This document shows, piece after piece, positions 35,968 through 44,748 of a stretch of 64,000 bases of DNA. This DNA comes from Carbonatibacter sp965199245 (GTDB lineage Bacteria; Pseudomonadota; Alphaproteobacteria; Kiloniellales; Kiloniellaceae): NCBI GenBank assembly GCA_965199245.1, contig CBDAQP010000003.1:682001-746000 (forward strand), in the 5' to 3' direction. The stretch's first letter is position 1; the number at the start of each line of letters is the position of its first letter. A program made the position numbers and the translations under genes. A model generated the notes under the pieces. It made no database searches and was not told the origin of the DNA. It saw only the letters and a list, made by a program, of their open reading frames with translations.

Positions 35968-36276
35968 CTATTTCTCAGGGTGTGGGGCCTTCTGGTGGCT
36001 TCGGGGTTTATCCAAACCGTGTTCACGGCGATAGGACACAAGGTAGTCTTCTAACATTCCGGCGAGCAAGGCGGGATCATCCAATGAATCCCAGATCGCC
36101 AATTCCAGCTCGTCCTCGTCATCATAACGGATGCCAAAAACAATCAAATCATCCGCCCCGAAATCATGTAGTTCACGCTCTAACCCATCAAGCAACTGTT
36201 CGCCGCCCCCGCCATTCTCTCCCATGCCATTTTCCCCCATATCATGATCACCTGTGCCATTGTCATGTGTTGTCAT
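35968..36276 (-). CDS. hypothetical acidic protein
   Basis: A 102-residue protein that I do not recognise. The N-terminus is Gly/Asn/Met-rich with a repeated MGENG unit (residues about 12-24). The rest is strongly acidic with a probable small alpha/beta domain (LERELHDFGADDLIVFGIRY and DEDELELAIWDSLDDPALL). The start is taken as the ATG at 36276 (preceded by AAGGGAAA), which overlaps the end of panB by 14 bases, so it is likely co-transcribed and coupled to panB. The same frame is open upstream, but that part is only antisense to panB codons. Confidence 0.6.
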   Translation of the reverse strand: MTTHDNGTGDHDMGENGMGENGGGGEQLLDGLERELHDFGADDLIVFGIRYDDEDELELAIWDSLDDPALLAGMLEDYLVSYRREHGLDKPRSHQKAPHPEK

Positions 36277-37054
36277 GGTTTTTCCCTTCCGGGAACCATC
36301 CTGCCCTGACATCGGCGGCATAGCGGGCAGCAGCGTCGGAAATATCACGACCGATATTTGCATAGCACCGGACGAATGGCGGGACAACTGCCCCCCCCTG
36401 CCCGGTCATGTCTTCGCTGACCAAGACCTGACCATCACAGCTGGCTCCCGTCCCAATGCCGATGACCGGCACAGAAACCGCCGCACAGACCGCCTCGGCA
36501 ACAGGGGGGGCCACGCATTCCAAAACGATGGCAAAGGCCCCGGCCTGTTCAATCGCGCGGGCATCCGCCAAAATCGCCTGCGCGTCAGACTGTTTGACAA
36601 AGCCTCCGACAACGCGGGTATGTTGGGGCATCAACCCGACGTGACCTAGAACCGGAATCCCCCGCGCGACGAGGAAGGCCACCGTATCCGCCAAAGTCAC
36701 CCCGCCTTCGAGTTTGACTGCCGTAGCCCCCGTCTCCTTAATCACACGCGCCGCCGTCTCGAACGCCTGCGCGGGGGAGGTCTGATAACTGCCAAAAGGC
36801 AAATCAACAACAACCGCCGCCTGCTCCGATCCGCGCATAACCGCCGCACCATGGGCAATCATCATTTCAACCGTCACGGGAAGCGTGGTGTCAAAGCCGT
36901 AAATCACCATGCCCACAGAATCGCCCACCAGCAACAAATCAACATGTGGATCCAGCAAACGCGCCAAGCGCACATCATAGGCCGTCAAACACACCAGCGG
37001 TTTTTTATTGGCCTTAAAAGCGCGGATTACCGGACAGCTCAATCGCCGAACCAT
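36263..37054 (-). CDS. panB: 3-methyl-2-oxobutanoate hydroxymethyltransferase
   Basis: Transfers a hydroxymethyl group from methylene-tetrahydrofolate to ketoisovalerate, giving ketopantoate for pantothenate and CoA. The 263-residue length is normal. Landmarks are CLTAYDVRLARLLD, DLLLVGDSVGMVIYG, VVVDLPFGSYQ, AVKLEGG, PVLGHVGLMPQ, AFAIVLECVA and VPVIGIGTGASCDGQVLV, including the Mg-binding Asp residues (in VGDS and VVVDLPFG). panC is not adjacent. It is followed by a small overlapping hypothetical gene. Confidence 0.96.
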   Translation of the reverse strand: MVRRLSCPVIRAFKANKKPLVCLTAYDVRLARLLDPHVDLLLVGDSVGMVIYGFDTTLPVTVEMMIAHGAAVMRGSEQAAVVVDLPFGSYQTSPAQAFETAARVIKETGATAVKLEGGVTLADTVAFLVARGIPVLGHVGLMPQHTRVVGGFVKQSDAQAILADARAIEQAGAFAIVLECVAPPVAEAVCAAVSVPVIGIGTGASCDGQVLVSEDMTGQGGAVVPPFVRCYANIGRDISDAAARYAADVRAGWFPEGKNHDNT

Positions 37055-37074
37055 GGCCCTTTCTCCCCTAAATG

Positions 37075-37213
37075 AGTACCTCTAAAAACCTCCAGCCTCT
37101 GTTGGCTAGCAGAAAAACTGTTTCGAGAATCTCAGAATACATAGTGTATCTGAGGATCGCAGAAAGCAGTTTGACGCCCCATACAACGAAGATCGAGGTT
37201 TTTAGAGGTGCTC
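37075..37213. repeat. dispersed inverted-repeat element, copy 3 (complete, 139 bp)
   Basis: The best-preserved copy. The left end is GAGTACCTCTAAAAACCTC, and the right end on the other strand is GAGCACCTCTAAAAACCTC, giving 19-bp terminal inverted repeats with one mismatch. Inside is a second palindromic patch (AATACATAGTGTAT) and a GACGCCCCATACAACGAAG segment shared with copies 4 and 5. It has no coding capacity. The structure is that of a MITE or non-autonomous IS. It lies 20 bases upstream of panB. Confidence 0.82.
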
Positions 37214-37426
37214 AATCATAATTCCAGTTCCCAAAACACTCATGCTCCTCAGGATACTTAAGTATATACTGTGCCACCTCCTCCATCTTCACCAAGGTTA
37301 TCTTTTCCTTAGCTTCCCGTATCCTTTTTTCGATTGGTTGCTCTCAGCCCTCTGAATCTAACTGTTCTCAGTCCAAATAGATCGATTTATAGAACATTGT
37401 ACGTCCGTTCATACCTCGCTCATTTG
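37214..37426. other. spacer without recognisable features
   Basis: About 210 bases between the repeat element and the membrane protein gene. No gene, tRNA or clear terminator seen. Confidence 0.5.
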
Positions 37427-38689
37427 CTATGATAAAGATAGCGACGGACTGTAAAAGCCGCTCACAATCTGTGCCAGTGAAAAAAGAAAGAGACAATACT
37501 TTAAAGAGCCAGCGTGAAAGCGACGCATCAGCCAAAGAGACATGAGTGAGACAAGCGGTAACAAAGGCGTGATAAAGCGTGGTTGATAGTAGCCCTGCAA
37601 AAAATTAAAAACAAGCTGGCCTGCAATGATAAGTACACAGGCGACAAGGAAAGGTTGCCTGATGAGCGTGGACAATTTTTCAGGACTAAAAGCAACCGAT
37701 GCAATAAGCAACACCAAAGGGACAATCCAAAGGTTGCCCAAAGAGGTTTTGATGTTACCAGAAAATGCATGATATTTAGCCACCATGCTTTCCATCAAGT
37801 GACCGTTTTCGAGGGCGTCCAAAATCCAAACAAACTGCCCAAGCCCGGCTTCGTAGGAATAGGGCTTGTCCAAAACCATATTGACGACTAACCATACCAA
37901 GAGCGGCCATAAAAAACAAAACACAGACGATAGAACAATTTTCCAGTCGATTTTTTGTTTTTCTGTGTAGGCGGCATAAAAAAAACCACACAGAAACATT
38001 GGCAACCACAAAATCGTTGATTGATAAATCAAAACACACAATCCAAGCAGGACGCAACAGATCAAAAGCTGTTTTTTCGTATAAATTTTATTCATAAAAC
38101 CAATTTTGAAGGCCAAAATCGCAATGATCGGGACGGATATTCCAAAAAAAGAACTATGCGGTTGCCAGAAAAATCCCTGAATAAAGTCACTGTTCATCAT
38201 AAAAACAGCCAACAAAAATTTATTCAAAGCATCATTTCCTATATTTAAAAACGACGCCGTAACCCAAATTAACGATAAAACTAACGCAATATGAAGAAAT
38301 AGATAAGAAAGATAAACAGAAAGATAAACAGATTTTTTTTCAATATTTGACCGTTTGCCGTAATCAAAATCAATTCCATCCGCAATCGTTTTTTCAATAA
38401 TCACCACAACGGGCGTCAAGAGACTATAAGAAAATGCACCGAAAGCGATATGAAGAGGCCGCCCGCGCCAGGGATTTTTGTCATCTACAATGTAACCCGG
38501 AAAATTCAACGCCGACTCAGCAATCGATTTACTGTCACAGTTATGTATAAACAAGACCTGTCCTTTGTAAGAGACATCACGCAAACAGCTATTATTTTCC
38601 GTATCCATTTTGGGCATAAATAGAAAAACGAGCGGGAAGAGAAAAACAACCAAAACCCACGCTTTGTGAGCAAATTTATTGTTCATCAT
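37427..38689 (-). CDS. polytopic membrane protein, possibly GT-C type
   Basis: A 420-residue protein with about ten hydrophobic segments and a large first periplasmic loop (residues about 30-75, with the acidic and cysteine-containing MDTENNSCLRDVSY region). The overall shape resembles lipid-linked sugar transferases (GT-C type) or surface-polysaccharide membrane proteins, but I see no decisive motif, so no function is assigned. The codons are AT-richer than those of the neighbours. The start at 38689 (two consecutive ATG codons) overlaps the end of the upstream small gene by 14 bases, suggesting translational coupling. Confidence 0.7.
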   Translation of the reverse strand: MMNNKFAHKAWVLVVFLFPLVFLFMPKMDTENNSCLRDVSYKGQVLFIHNCDSKSIAESALNFPGYIVDDKNPWRGRPLHIAFGAFSYSLLTPVVVIIEKTIADGIDFDYGKRSNIEKKSVYLSVYLSYLFLHIALVLSLIWVTASFLNIGNDALNKFLLAVFMMNSDFIQGFFWQPHSSFFGISVPIIAILAFKIGFMNKIYTKKQLLICCVLLGLCVLIYQSTILWLPMFLCGFFYAAYTEKQKIDWKIVLSSVFCFLWPLLVWLVVNMVLDKPYSYEAGLGQFVWILDALENGHLMESMVAKYHAFSGNIKTSLGNLWIVPLVLLIASVAFSPEKLSTLIRQPFLVACVLIIAGQLVFNFLQGYYQPRFITPLLPLVSLMSLWLMRRFHAGSLKYCLFLFSLAQIVSGFYSPSLSLS

Positions 38690-39173
38690 CAGAAAATGCC
38701 TCGACATAGGGATTGATCTTTGTGTGTAGTCTTTTGAGTGCCTGGACGACCTCTTGTTCTTTTTGAGGGTCATCAAAAAGACTGTCTGATCGGCCTAACC
38801 TGATAATCGAATCACCTAATGCTGACCACAGGGCCTTTCCCCTTGGAACATCAATACCCTTCATGCCATAAGACAGACCCGTCGAAATCGCGTAGGAGAG
38901 AGAAACAGAAAAAAGGCTCAAAAAAACGAACGCAACACTCCATTTTTTGACTGTCGCGCTCAGAGTACCGCCCCTGTATGACTGAAACGAAAGATCTCCA
39001 AATCCAGATTTTTCTTTCAATGCCTCATAGGACATCATTTTATCGTTCAAATTCCGATAGGCTTCGTCAGGATTTTGACCCTCACCGATCAGAGCGGTTT
39101 CTTCGTCAATCACAAAAAACAGATCACCTGTTTTCTTCATCCTGTAGCTGTTTCTCATCTTCAACTCCGTCAT
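38676..39173 (-). CDS. hypothetical single-pass membrane protein
   Basis: A 165-residue protein with a cytoplasmic N-terminal part (residues 1-75, with a compact acidic stretch around DEETALIGEG), one clear membrane helix at about 78-98, and a polar C-terminus (about 100-165). I recognise no family. It overlaps the following polytopic membrane protein gene by 14 bases, and both are AT-richer than their surroundings, so the pair probably acts together and may have been acquired together. Confidence 0.65.
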   Translation of the reverse strand: MTELKMRNSYRMKKTGDLFFVIDEETALIGEGQNPDEAYRNLNDKMMSYEALKEKSGFGDLSFQSYRGGTLSATVKKWSVAFVFLSLFSVSLSYAISTGLSYGMKGIDVPRGKALWSALGDSIIRLGRSDSLFDDPQKEQEVVQALKRLHTKINPYVEAFSDDEQ

Positions 39174-39249
39174 CTTGGTACGGCGATTTCATAGCAACAC
39201 CCCCCACCATTTTCCACAAAAATGTCCATGCAGGTCGAAAAAGGGGCAG

Positions 39250-40019
39250 TCATCTTGAACAGGGCGCAGGCTTACGGGCAAAAATCAAAAACTCCCGGTT
39301 TCCATCCGAGCCAAAGACAGGGCTAGCGCAGACCCCCTGAACAGACCAGCCCTGTTTATGTGTCAACCAATCACGCAGGTCATGACAACAGCGGTAGTGG
39401 AGACGCAGGTCGCGCACAATACCGCCTTTTCCTACCGCATGAGGGCCGACTTCAAACTGTGGTTTAATCAGAGCCAAAAGCCCCCCACCGCCCGCGACCA
39501 GTTCCAAGGCCCGGGGGAGAACCAGTTTCAGGCTGATAAAGCTGGCATCACAAACCACAAGATCAAGTTTCGGTAGAACAGCATTTGGGAAATCCTCTGC
39601 ACAAAGGGTGCGGACGTTGGTTTGTTCCATCACAATGACGCGCGGATCTTCGCGCAAGCGACCCAGCAACTGTCCCTGTCCGACATCGACTGCAAAAACC
39701 TGATCGGCCCCGCGATGGAGGAGAACATCTGTAAATCCGCCTGTCGAAGCTCCGACATCTAGGCAAACTTGTCCCTGCGGATCAAGGGCAAAGTAATCAA
39801 GGCCCGCAACCAGCTTCAACCAGCCCCGGCTTGCCCAAGGATGGTCATCCTTGCACAGAGCCAATCGCGCATTTTGATCAATTTTGACCCCTGGTCTGGT
39901 TTGAACCGTCCCATCGACAGTGACCGCACCCGCAACGATTAAGGCCTGTGCCCGTGCATGACTGAGCCCCCCCCGAGCGACAAGGAGCTGATCGAGCTTT
40001 TTTTGATCACACGTGTCAT
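39250..40019 (-). pseudogene. tlyA: TlyA/RrmJ-type rRNA methyltransferase, frameshifted at codon 7
   Basis: TlyA-family 2'-O-methyltransferases modify ribosomal RNA and carry an N-terminal S4 domain. Here the S4 part (KLDQLLVARGGLSHARAQALI) is followed by the SAM-binding VCLDVGASTGGFTDVLL, the DVGQGQL motif, a VVCDASFISL motif and ALIKPQFE (K-D-K-type catalytic residues). The natural ATG at 40019 overlaps the MATE stop (TGATG), but its frame leaves the methyltransferase frame after codon 6. The run of seven A (minus strand, 39998-40004) would need eight to give MTRVIKKKLDQLLVARGG, a normal start. As read, only a GTG at 40050 inside the MATE gene opens this frame. Confidence 0.8.
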
Positions 40020-41413
40020 CAGTTGAGACGCACCAGACCAAAGCGGACACGCCCGATGAACCGTATCAGCAAGACGCAGGCGACAACGGCCAAGCCTGCG
40101 GCCATACCGATCCAGATGCCCTGTCCACCACATCCGAACACAAAGGCCAAACCGTAACCCACAGGCCCGCCAACCCCCCAATAGCCAATGAGTCCAACCC
40201 ACATGGGAAAACGCGTATCCTTTAAACCACGCAAGACACCACCCGCGACAACCTGCACCCCATCGAGAAGCTGAAAAAGGGCGGCAATCTGCAAAAAAGA
40301 AATAGCGAGCTTTGCTGGTGCTGTGTTCATGGACTGAGTTTGATCCAAGAAAACAGCAACCAAAAGTTCTGGCTGAAACGCAAAAAGAACAGCGGCCATC
40401 GCCATAAAACCCACGCCAAGGCCAAGTGAAACCCAAGCGGCCCGGGTAATTTTTTCCGGCGATCCTTGCCCAACCGCCCACCCGACACGCACTGTTGCCA
40501 CCTGTGATAATCCCAAAGGAATCATATAAGCAACCCCAAGACATTGGAGCGCGACAGCATGTGCGGCGAGGGCATCTGTACCCAGCCACCCCATCATAAT
40601 GGACACACCACTAAACAGCGAGGATTCGGCAAAAATCATTGCCCCAACAGGGATACCAACGCGAAAAATTTCCGCCAACCGCGCAAGATCAGCTTTCCAG
40701 AAGCGGACAAACAAGTAATAGCGTCGATAACGACGGCGTGACAAGACGTAGACCATAACACAGGCCATAATAAAGCTATTTACCACGGAGGTACTGATCC
40801 CCGCCCCCATCAATTCAAGGCGGGGAAAGCCAAAATTTCCAAAAATCAAGGCATAATTACCAAAGATATTGACCCCAATTCCTGCAACAGTCGCCCAAAG
40901 AAAAAACCCCGTATCCCCGTGAACCGCCAAAAAAAATCGCAACACCATTGCCACCATAGCGGGCAAAAACCCCCACAGAGCATATGACATATAAACACCA
41001 CCGCGCTGGGCCACCAGCGGTTCCTGACCACTTAACAACAATAGAGATTCACCATTGAGCAAAAAAACAGCCAACAAAGGAAAAAGAATCAACGTCGCCC
41101 AAAACCCCTGACGAGTCGAACGGCGCACGGATTTTATGTCACGTCGCCCGCGCGCTTGTGCAATGATGGGGGAAACCGCATTGAGAATCCCGGATAGACT
41201 CCAGAACAGGGCGAAACCGATACTGCTCGCAATCGCTCCCGCCGCCAATTTTTCGGCCCCCAACCACCCCATCATAATGACATCGCTTACCCCAAGGGCC
41301 ATCATCGCCAGTTGCGTCGCCACCATTGGCCACGCGAGGACAAAGGTTGCACACACCTCGTCCCGCCAGCGTTGCTGTTTTTGCCGCGCAAGATGATTTT
41401 TTTCACCAGTCAT
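40019..41413 (-). CDS. MATE family efflux protein (NorM-like)
   Basis: Twelve-helix cation-coupled drug or metabolite exporter, 464 residues. The two MATE halves are visible: first half AWPMVATQLAMMALGVSDVIMMGWLG, IGFALFWSLSGILNAVSPIIAQARG; second half VGIPVGAMIFAESSLFSGVSIMMGWLG and MIPLGLSQVATVRVGWAVGQG. The ATG at 41413 was chosen because it gives the family N-terminus; the frame is open further upstream. Its stop overlaps the tlyA ATG. The substrate is unknown. Confidence 0.92.
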   Translation of the reverse strand: MTGEKNHLARQKQQRWRDEVCATFVLAWPMVATQLAMMALGVSDVIMMGWLGAEKLAAGAIASSIGFALFWSLSGILNAVSPIIAQARGRRDIKSVRRSTRQGFWATLILFPLLAVFLLNGESLLLLSGQEPLVAQRGGVYMSYALWGFLPAMVAMVLRFFLAVHGDTGFFLWATVAGIGVNIFGNYALIFGNFGFPRLELMGAGISTSVVNSFIMACVMVYVLSRRRYRRYYLFVRFWKADLARLAEIFRVGIPVGAMIFAESSLFSGVSIMMGWLGTDALAAHAVALQCLGVAYMIPLGLSQVATVRVGWAVGQGSPEKITRAAWVSLGLGVGFMAMAAVLFAFQPELLVAVFLDQTQSMNTAPAKLAISFLQIAALFQLLDGVQVVAGGVLRGLKDTRFPMWVGLIGYWGVGGPVGYGLAFVFGCGGQGIWIGMAAGLAVVACVLLIRFIGRVRFGLVRLN

Positions 41414-41559
41414 ATCGCAACCACCTGGCGCAGGTTTGACATTTTGAAAATTTTCCAACAAATAACAGACAACACACAATAATCAATAAATGTTTAGCAA
41501 CAATGGCTTGGAAAGTGAATTTATGAAAAAAAGACAAGCCATCACCAAATTGCATGGGT

Positions 41560-41777
41560 GCTTTGTTGAATTGATATTCGACATCCACACAAAAAACGCT
41601 ATTTTCTTTCTCAACGGACGTTGCCTCGCAATGTCCCTGCCAGTGTCTGTCGAGACTTTCTCCAGATGCTGGAAGCCGGGTCTGCCCGGTGGGTCTTCGG
41701 ATCCCGCGTCCTTTGGGACGCGAAGCCTCCCTGTTCAACTTGTCCCCTGTGCCTTTCGGCACAGGGGTCTTTTTTTG
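41560..41777 (+). ncRNA. candidate structured small RNA ending in a strong terminator
   Basis: A stretch without a convincing gene but with a chain of stable hairpins on the plus strand: GTCT-GTCG-AGAC (41645-41656), CCAG-ATG-CTGG (41662-41672), CCGGG-TCTG-CCCGG (41676-41689, flanked by GAAG and CTTC that can extend it), CGCGTCC/GGACGCG (41705-41722) and then a perfect intrinsic terminator. Between the last two lies CCTCCCT (41726-41732), an anti-Shine-Dalgarno motif of the kind exposed in alphaproteobacterial trans-acting small RNAs. The 5' end is a guess. I do not see a 6S, SRP or tmRNA signature. The gap 41414-41559 shows nothing else. Confidence 0.45.
41744..41777 (+). terminator. strong rho-independent terminator
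   Basis: CCCCTGTGCC-TTTC-GGCACAGGGG, a perfect 10-bp stem with a 4-base loop, followed by TCTTTTTTT. It is oriented on the plus strand, where no protein gene precedes it (the neighbours on both sides are minus-strand genes), so it implies a plus-strand transcript. Confidence 0.88.
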
Positions 41778-41793
41778 TTATTATGCGGTATTT

Positions 41794-41890
41794 GAGCACC
41801 TCTAAAACGCCACGCCAATGCTATTTAGCGCACCGAGCCAAGACGATTTGATGCCCCAGACGACGAGGATCGAGGTTTTGAGAGATTCTC
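41794..41890. repeat. dispersed inverted-repeat element, copy 4 (97 bp)
   Basis: Left end GAGCACCTCTAAAACGC, right end GAGGTTTTGAGAGATTCTC, with the shared inner segment TTTGATGCCCCAGACGACGA just before the right end. It is shorter than copy 3 and both ends have drifted. It lies 16 bases after the small-RNA terminator and 7 bases from the gtrA-like stop. Confidence 0.72.
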
Positions 41891-41897
41891 ACTGGTT

Positions 41898-42290
41898 TCA
41901 TCCCTGATTTTTTTTTCGGAAAACCACCCACTTCATCATTAAAAAATTGAAACACAAAGAAACCGCCGTTGCAGGGATCAAGGCAAGCGCGGGAAAAGCT
42001 GTTCCTGATAAATATTTGTCCAAAACGACGAGATAGACCAACCAGTTAATCGCGCCACCCGCAGACACAGAACAGGCATAAGAAAAAAACTCTGTCCATG
42101 TTGGCTGTCCGACCACCCGAAAAGAATGCGTCCTATTCATCCACCAGGTAAAGACAAGAGCCGTGGTGAAGGAAAAAAAACGCGCAATCCATGGGATCAA
42201 CCCTGCCCAAGAAAGTACCTGCAAAAGCCCTGCATCAATCACGAATGCAAAGGCCCCAACCGATAAAAATCCAACCAGCTGTCGCCGCAT
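41898..42290 (-). CDS. GtrA family membrane protein
   Basis: A 130-residue protein with four predicted membrane helices and the GtrA-like pattern: FLSVGAFAFVIDAGLLQVL, FFSFTTALVFTWWMNRTHSF, INWLVYLVVL and the closing FNFLMMKWVVFR. Members help move or flip polyprenyl-linked sugars used to modify surface polysaccharides. It is divergent from the GT2 gene at 42371, and the two probably serve one pathway. Confidence 0.9.
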   Translation of the reverse strand: MRRQLVGFLSVGAFAFVIDAGLLQVLSWAGLIPWIARFFSFTTALVFTWWMNRTHSFRVVGQPTWTEFFSYACSVSAGGAINWLVYLVVLDKYLSGTAFPALALIPATAVSLCFNFLMMKWVVFRKKNQG

Positions 42291-42370
42291 CCTTGCCTAA
42301 CCCATCACATAAACATTATAGAGGAACGCGAGAAATGCCCACACCCGACTTCATATAAGGACATATATCC

Positions 42371-43312
42371 ATGACCTCGTTGCACGAAAAGGGACGTATC
42401 GCAGTTGTTTTGCCCTGTTATAACGAGCAAGGGGCGATTGGCAAGGTCATCAGAGATTTCAAGACCGCACTTCCCCATGCGGAAATCTACGTCGTTGATA
42501 ACAATTCACGCGATCAAACGGCTCAAGAATCCCGTGACGCAGGTGCGACCGTTCTCTTTGAAGAACAGCAGGGAAAGGGGAATGCGGTGCGGCGCATTTT
42601 TTGCGAAATTGATGCCGATTGCTATATCATGGCAGACGGTGATGGCACCTACGACCCCGCCAGTGCCGAAAAACTGATTGAGGCTGTGCTGGCAAAGCGA
42701 TGCGACATGGTCGTCGGAACGCGCAGTACGATCAAGGGCAAAACAACCTGGCGTCCGGGCCATGCCTTTGGCAATGTTTTCTTAACCAGCTTGGTCCGTT
42801 TTTTCTTTGGGCGCGGCTTTACCGATATGTTGTCTGGCTACCGGGGCTTTTCGCGCCGTTTTGCCAAATCATTTCCCGTCATGTCACGCGGGTTCGAAAT
42901 TGAAACGGAAATGACAATTCACTGTCTCAGCCTCAATCTGCCCTCTACCGAAATTGAAACCCCCTACCACAACCGCGCCGAAGGAACACGGAGTAAACTG
43001 AGAACATACCGCGACGGCTTTCGCATTTTGATGACCATGATCCGCTTGTTTAAAGACTACCGCCCCCTAGTCTTTTTTACGATGATCTCTCTCGGTCTTG
43101 TTCTTGCCTCACTTGGCCTTTCCCTTCCTGTTTTTTTTGATTATATCGACACAGGGCTTGTGCCGCGTCTGCCGACAGCGATGTTGTCCAGCGGCCTGAT
43201 GATTTCTGCTTTGCTGTCGCTGGTCTGTGGGTTTATCCTCGACTCTGTCGCGCAACAACGCCTTGAAGCAAAAAAGCTGAGTTACCTCCGCATTCCCTTC
43301 TTGAAAGGTTGA
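42371..43312 (+). CDS. GT2 glycosyltransferase (dolichyl-phosphate mannosyltransferase-like)
   Basis: A 313-residue membrane-linked transferase that would place a sugar from a nucleotide donor onto polyprenyl phosphate. The GT-A domain (residues about 8-220) has VVLPCYNEQGAIGKVI, VVDNNSRDQT, MADGDGTYDP (the DxD-type metal site) and GTRSTIKGKT with FTDMLSGYRGFSRRF. Two membrane helices follow (about 233-258 and 270-295). With the divergent GtrA gene and the GT-C-like gene downstream it makes a plausible unit for glycan decoration of the cell surface. Confidence 0.9.
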   Translation: MTSLHEKGRIAVVLPCYNEQGAIGKVIRDFKTALPHAEIYVVDNNSRDQTAQESRDAGATVLFEEQQGKGNAVRRIFCEIDADCYIMADGDGTYDPASAEKLIEAVLAKRCDMVVGTRSTIKGKTTWRPGHAFGNVFLTSLVRFFFGRGFTDMLSGYRGFSRRFAKSFPVMSRGFEIETEMTIHCLSLNLPSTEIETPYHNRAEGTRSKLRTYRDGFRILMTMIRLFKDYRPLVFFTMISLGLVLASLGLSLPVFFDYIDTGLVPRLPTAMLSSGLMISALLSLVCGFILDSVAQQRLEAKKLSYLRIPFLKG

Positions 43313-43319
43313 TCTTCTC

Positions 43320-44726
43320 ATGCTGTCCCGCCTGTTGCTGTCGCGCAGTAGTCAAATCTGGATCATCTGTCTTATCGGAAGCCTGATCTGCCTCGGCCTC
43401 ATGGCAGCAAAATCAAAGCTGGACGCACCGGATCGCCATGATTCGAGACAATATATCGCCGCAGGCTATAATCTGAACACATATGGCCTTTACAGCCAAT
43501 CAATGGCGGATGACCACAACATCACACCGGGCATTGGGCGTGAACCCGGTTTTCCCCTCGTCCTCGCCGCCATTTATCGCCTGGGACTCGGCGGGATTGA
43601 AGCGGCAACGATGGCCTGCCTTGCAACAGAAGCGGGCTGTGGTGTTCAACCCTACACGGCGGTTCAATGGCTCAATCGCATTTTCTTTGCCCTCGCAGGG
43701 GTCTTGCTCTTTCAATTCTGTCTCAATGTGACCTCTTCGCTGAAACTCGCCACAGTTGCCGGGGCCTCTGTCTGGCTCAATATCAAACTACAAAGTTCGA
43801 TGGATCAAATTGTTTCAGACCCCCTAGCTCTTTTTCTGGTGTGCGGCTTTTCTTTTTTGCTACTCAAGACAGGGAAAACCAACTGCGATCGAACACGGGT
43901 CGGCCTTGCCGGTGCGGCAGGCTTTTGCTTAAGCTTCTTAATCCTCACTAAAGCGATCTTTCTTTACTTCTTCTATCTGGCGGTGGTCTTTTGCGGTGGT
44001 CTTTTGCTGTTCCATGCTCGTAAACGGATAAAATCATTCTTGCCAGCGGTTCTCATTTTTGTTCTCTGCGCTGCTCTATTGCCAGCTCTATGGATCAAAC
44101 GGAATGGCGAGGTCAGCGGCGAATACAAAATCACAGACTCCCGCGCAGGTATCGCGCTCTCCGCCCGCAACGTCTTTCACGACATGACCCTGCAAGAATA
44201 CTTCACATCTTTTGTCTATTGGTTTCCAGGCAGTGGCGATAATTGGTCAGAAAAATTTATCCCAGAACAACATTGGATCCGATTTAAAGAACAAAACCCG
44301 GATGGTTTTTATCTCAAGGGACATACTGCTTTCGGTGAAAATGTCGCCCGACTATCCGCAGAACAGGGGCGAACACCCCAAGACGCCGAGCAAATCTGGA
44401 CAACCACACTCAAGAATCAAGTTTTATCCAGCCCCCTAACCCACGCTTTGACAACAATCCCGCTGTTTTATCGCGGCGTCTTGGCAGATGTTTTTATTGC
44501 CTTTTCTCTGCCTGGAATGATCTTCCTTGTCTTTTGGGCGATCCGTCACAAGGACTGGATTCTCATCACCGCCATGTCACCAGCTTTTTTCAATCTGATT
44601 TTTTATCCCCTCATCAGCCTGAATATAGCCAGATACCAGATCACGGCAGCACCCGCTTTTTCAATGGGCCTCGTTTTTTTCTGCATCATGGTTCAGTGCT
44701 GGAAAAAAAGAAAAAAACAGACCTGA
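43320..44726 (+). CDS. polytopic membrane glycosyltransferase, GT-C type (ArnT/PMT-like)
   Basis: A 468-residue protein with roughly ten membrane segments. The N-terminal helix is followed by a periplasmic loop DAPDRHDSRQYIAAGYNLNTYG, with acidic residues where lipid-sugar-dependent GT-C enzymes have their catalytic Asp, and by REPGFPLVLAAIYRLG, also typical. It probably uses the polyprenyl-phosphate sugar made by the GT2 enzyme 7 bases upstream. Donor and acceptor are unknown. Confidence 0.8.
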   Translation: MLSRLLLSRSSQIWIICLIGSLICLGLMAAKSKLDAPDRHDSRQYIAAGYNLNTYGLYSQSMADDHNITPGIGREPGFPLVLAAIYRLGLGGIEAATMACLATEAGCGVQPYTAVQWLNRIFFALAGVLLFQFCLNVTSSLKLATVAGASVWLNIKLQSSMDQIVSDPLALFLVCGFSFLLLKTGKTNCDRTRVGLAGAAGFCLSFLILTKAIFLYFFYLAVVFCGGLLLFHARKRIKSFLPAVLIFVLCAALLPALWIKRNGEVSGEYKITDSRAGIALSARNVFHDMTLQEYFTSFVYWFPGSGDNWSEKFIPEQHWIRFKEQNPDGFYLKGHTAFGENVARLSAEQGRTPQDAEQIWTTTLKNQVLSSPLTHALTTIPLFYRGVLADVFIAFSLPGMIFLVFWAIRHKDWILITAMSPAFFNLIFYPLISLNIARYQITAAPAFSMGLVFFCIMVQCWKKRKKQT

Positions 44727-44748
44727 CTTAAGACCGTTCAAGCCGAAA

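Noticed and set aside
41490..41795. A 101-codon plus-strand protein gene upstream of the terminator
   Set aside because: No ribosome binding site or family signature. The second half of the frame is the translation of the hairpins and runs through the terminator itself, which argues for RNA rather than protein.
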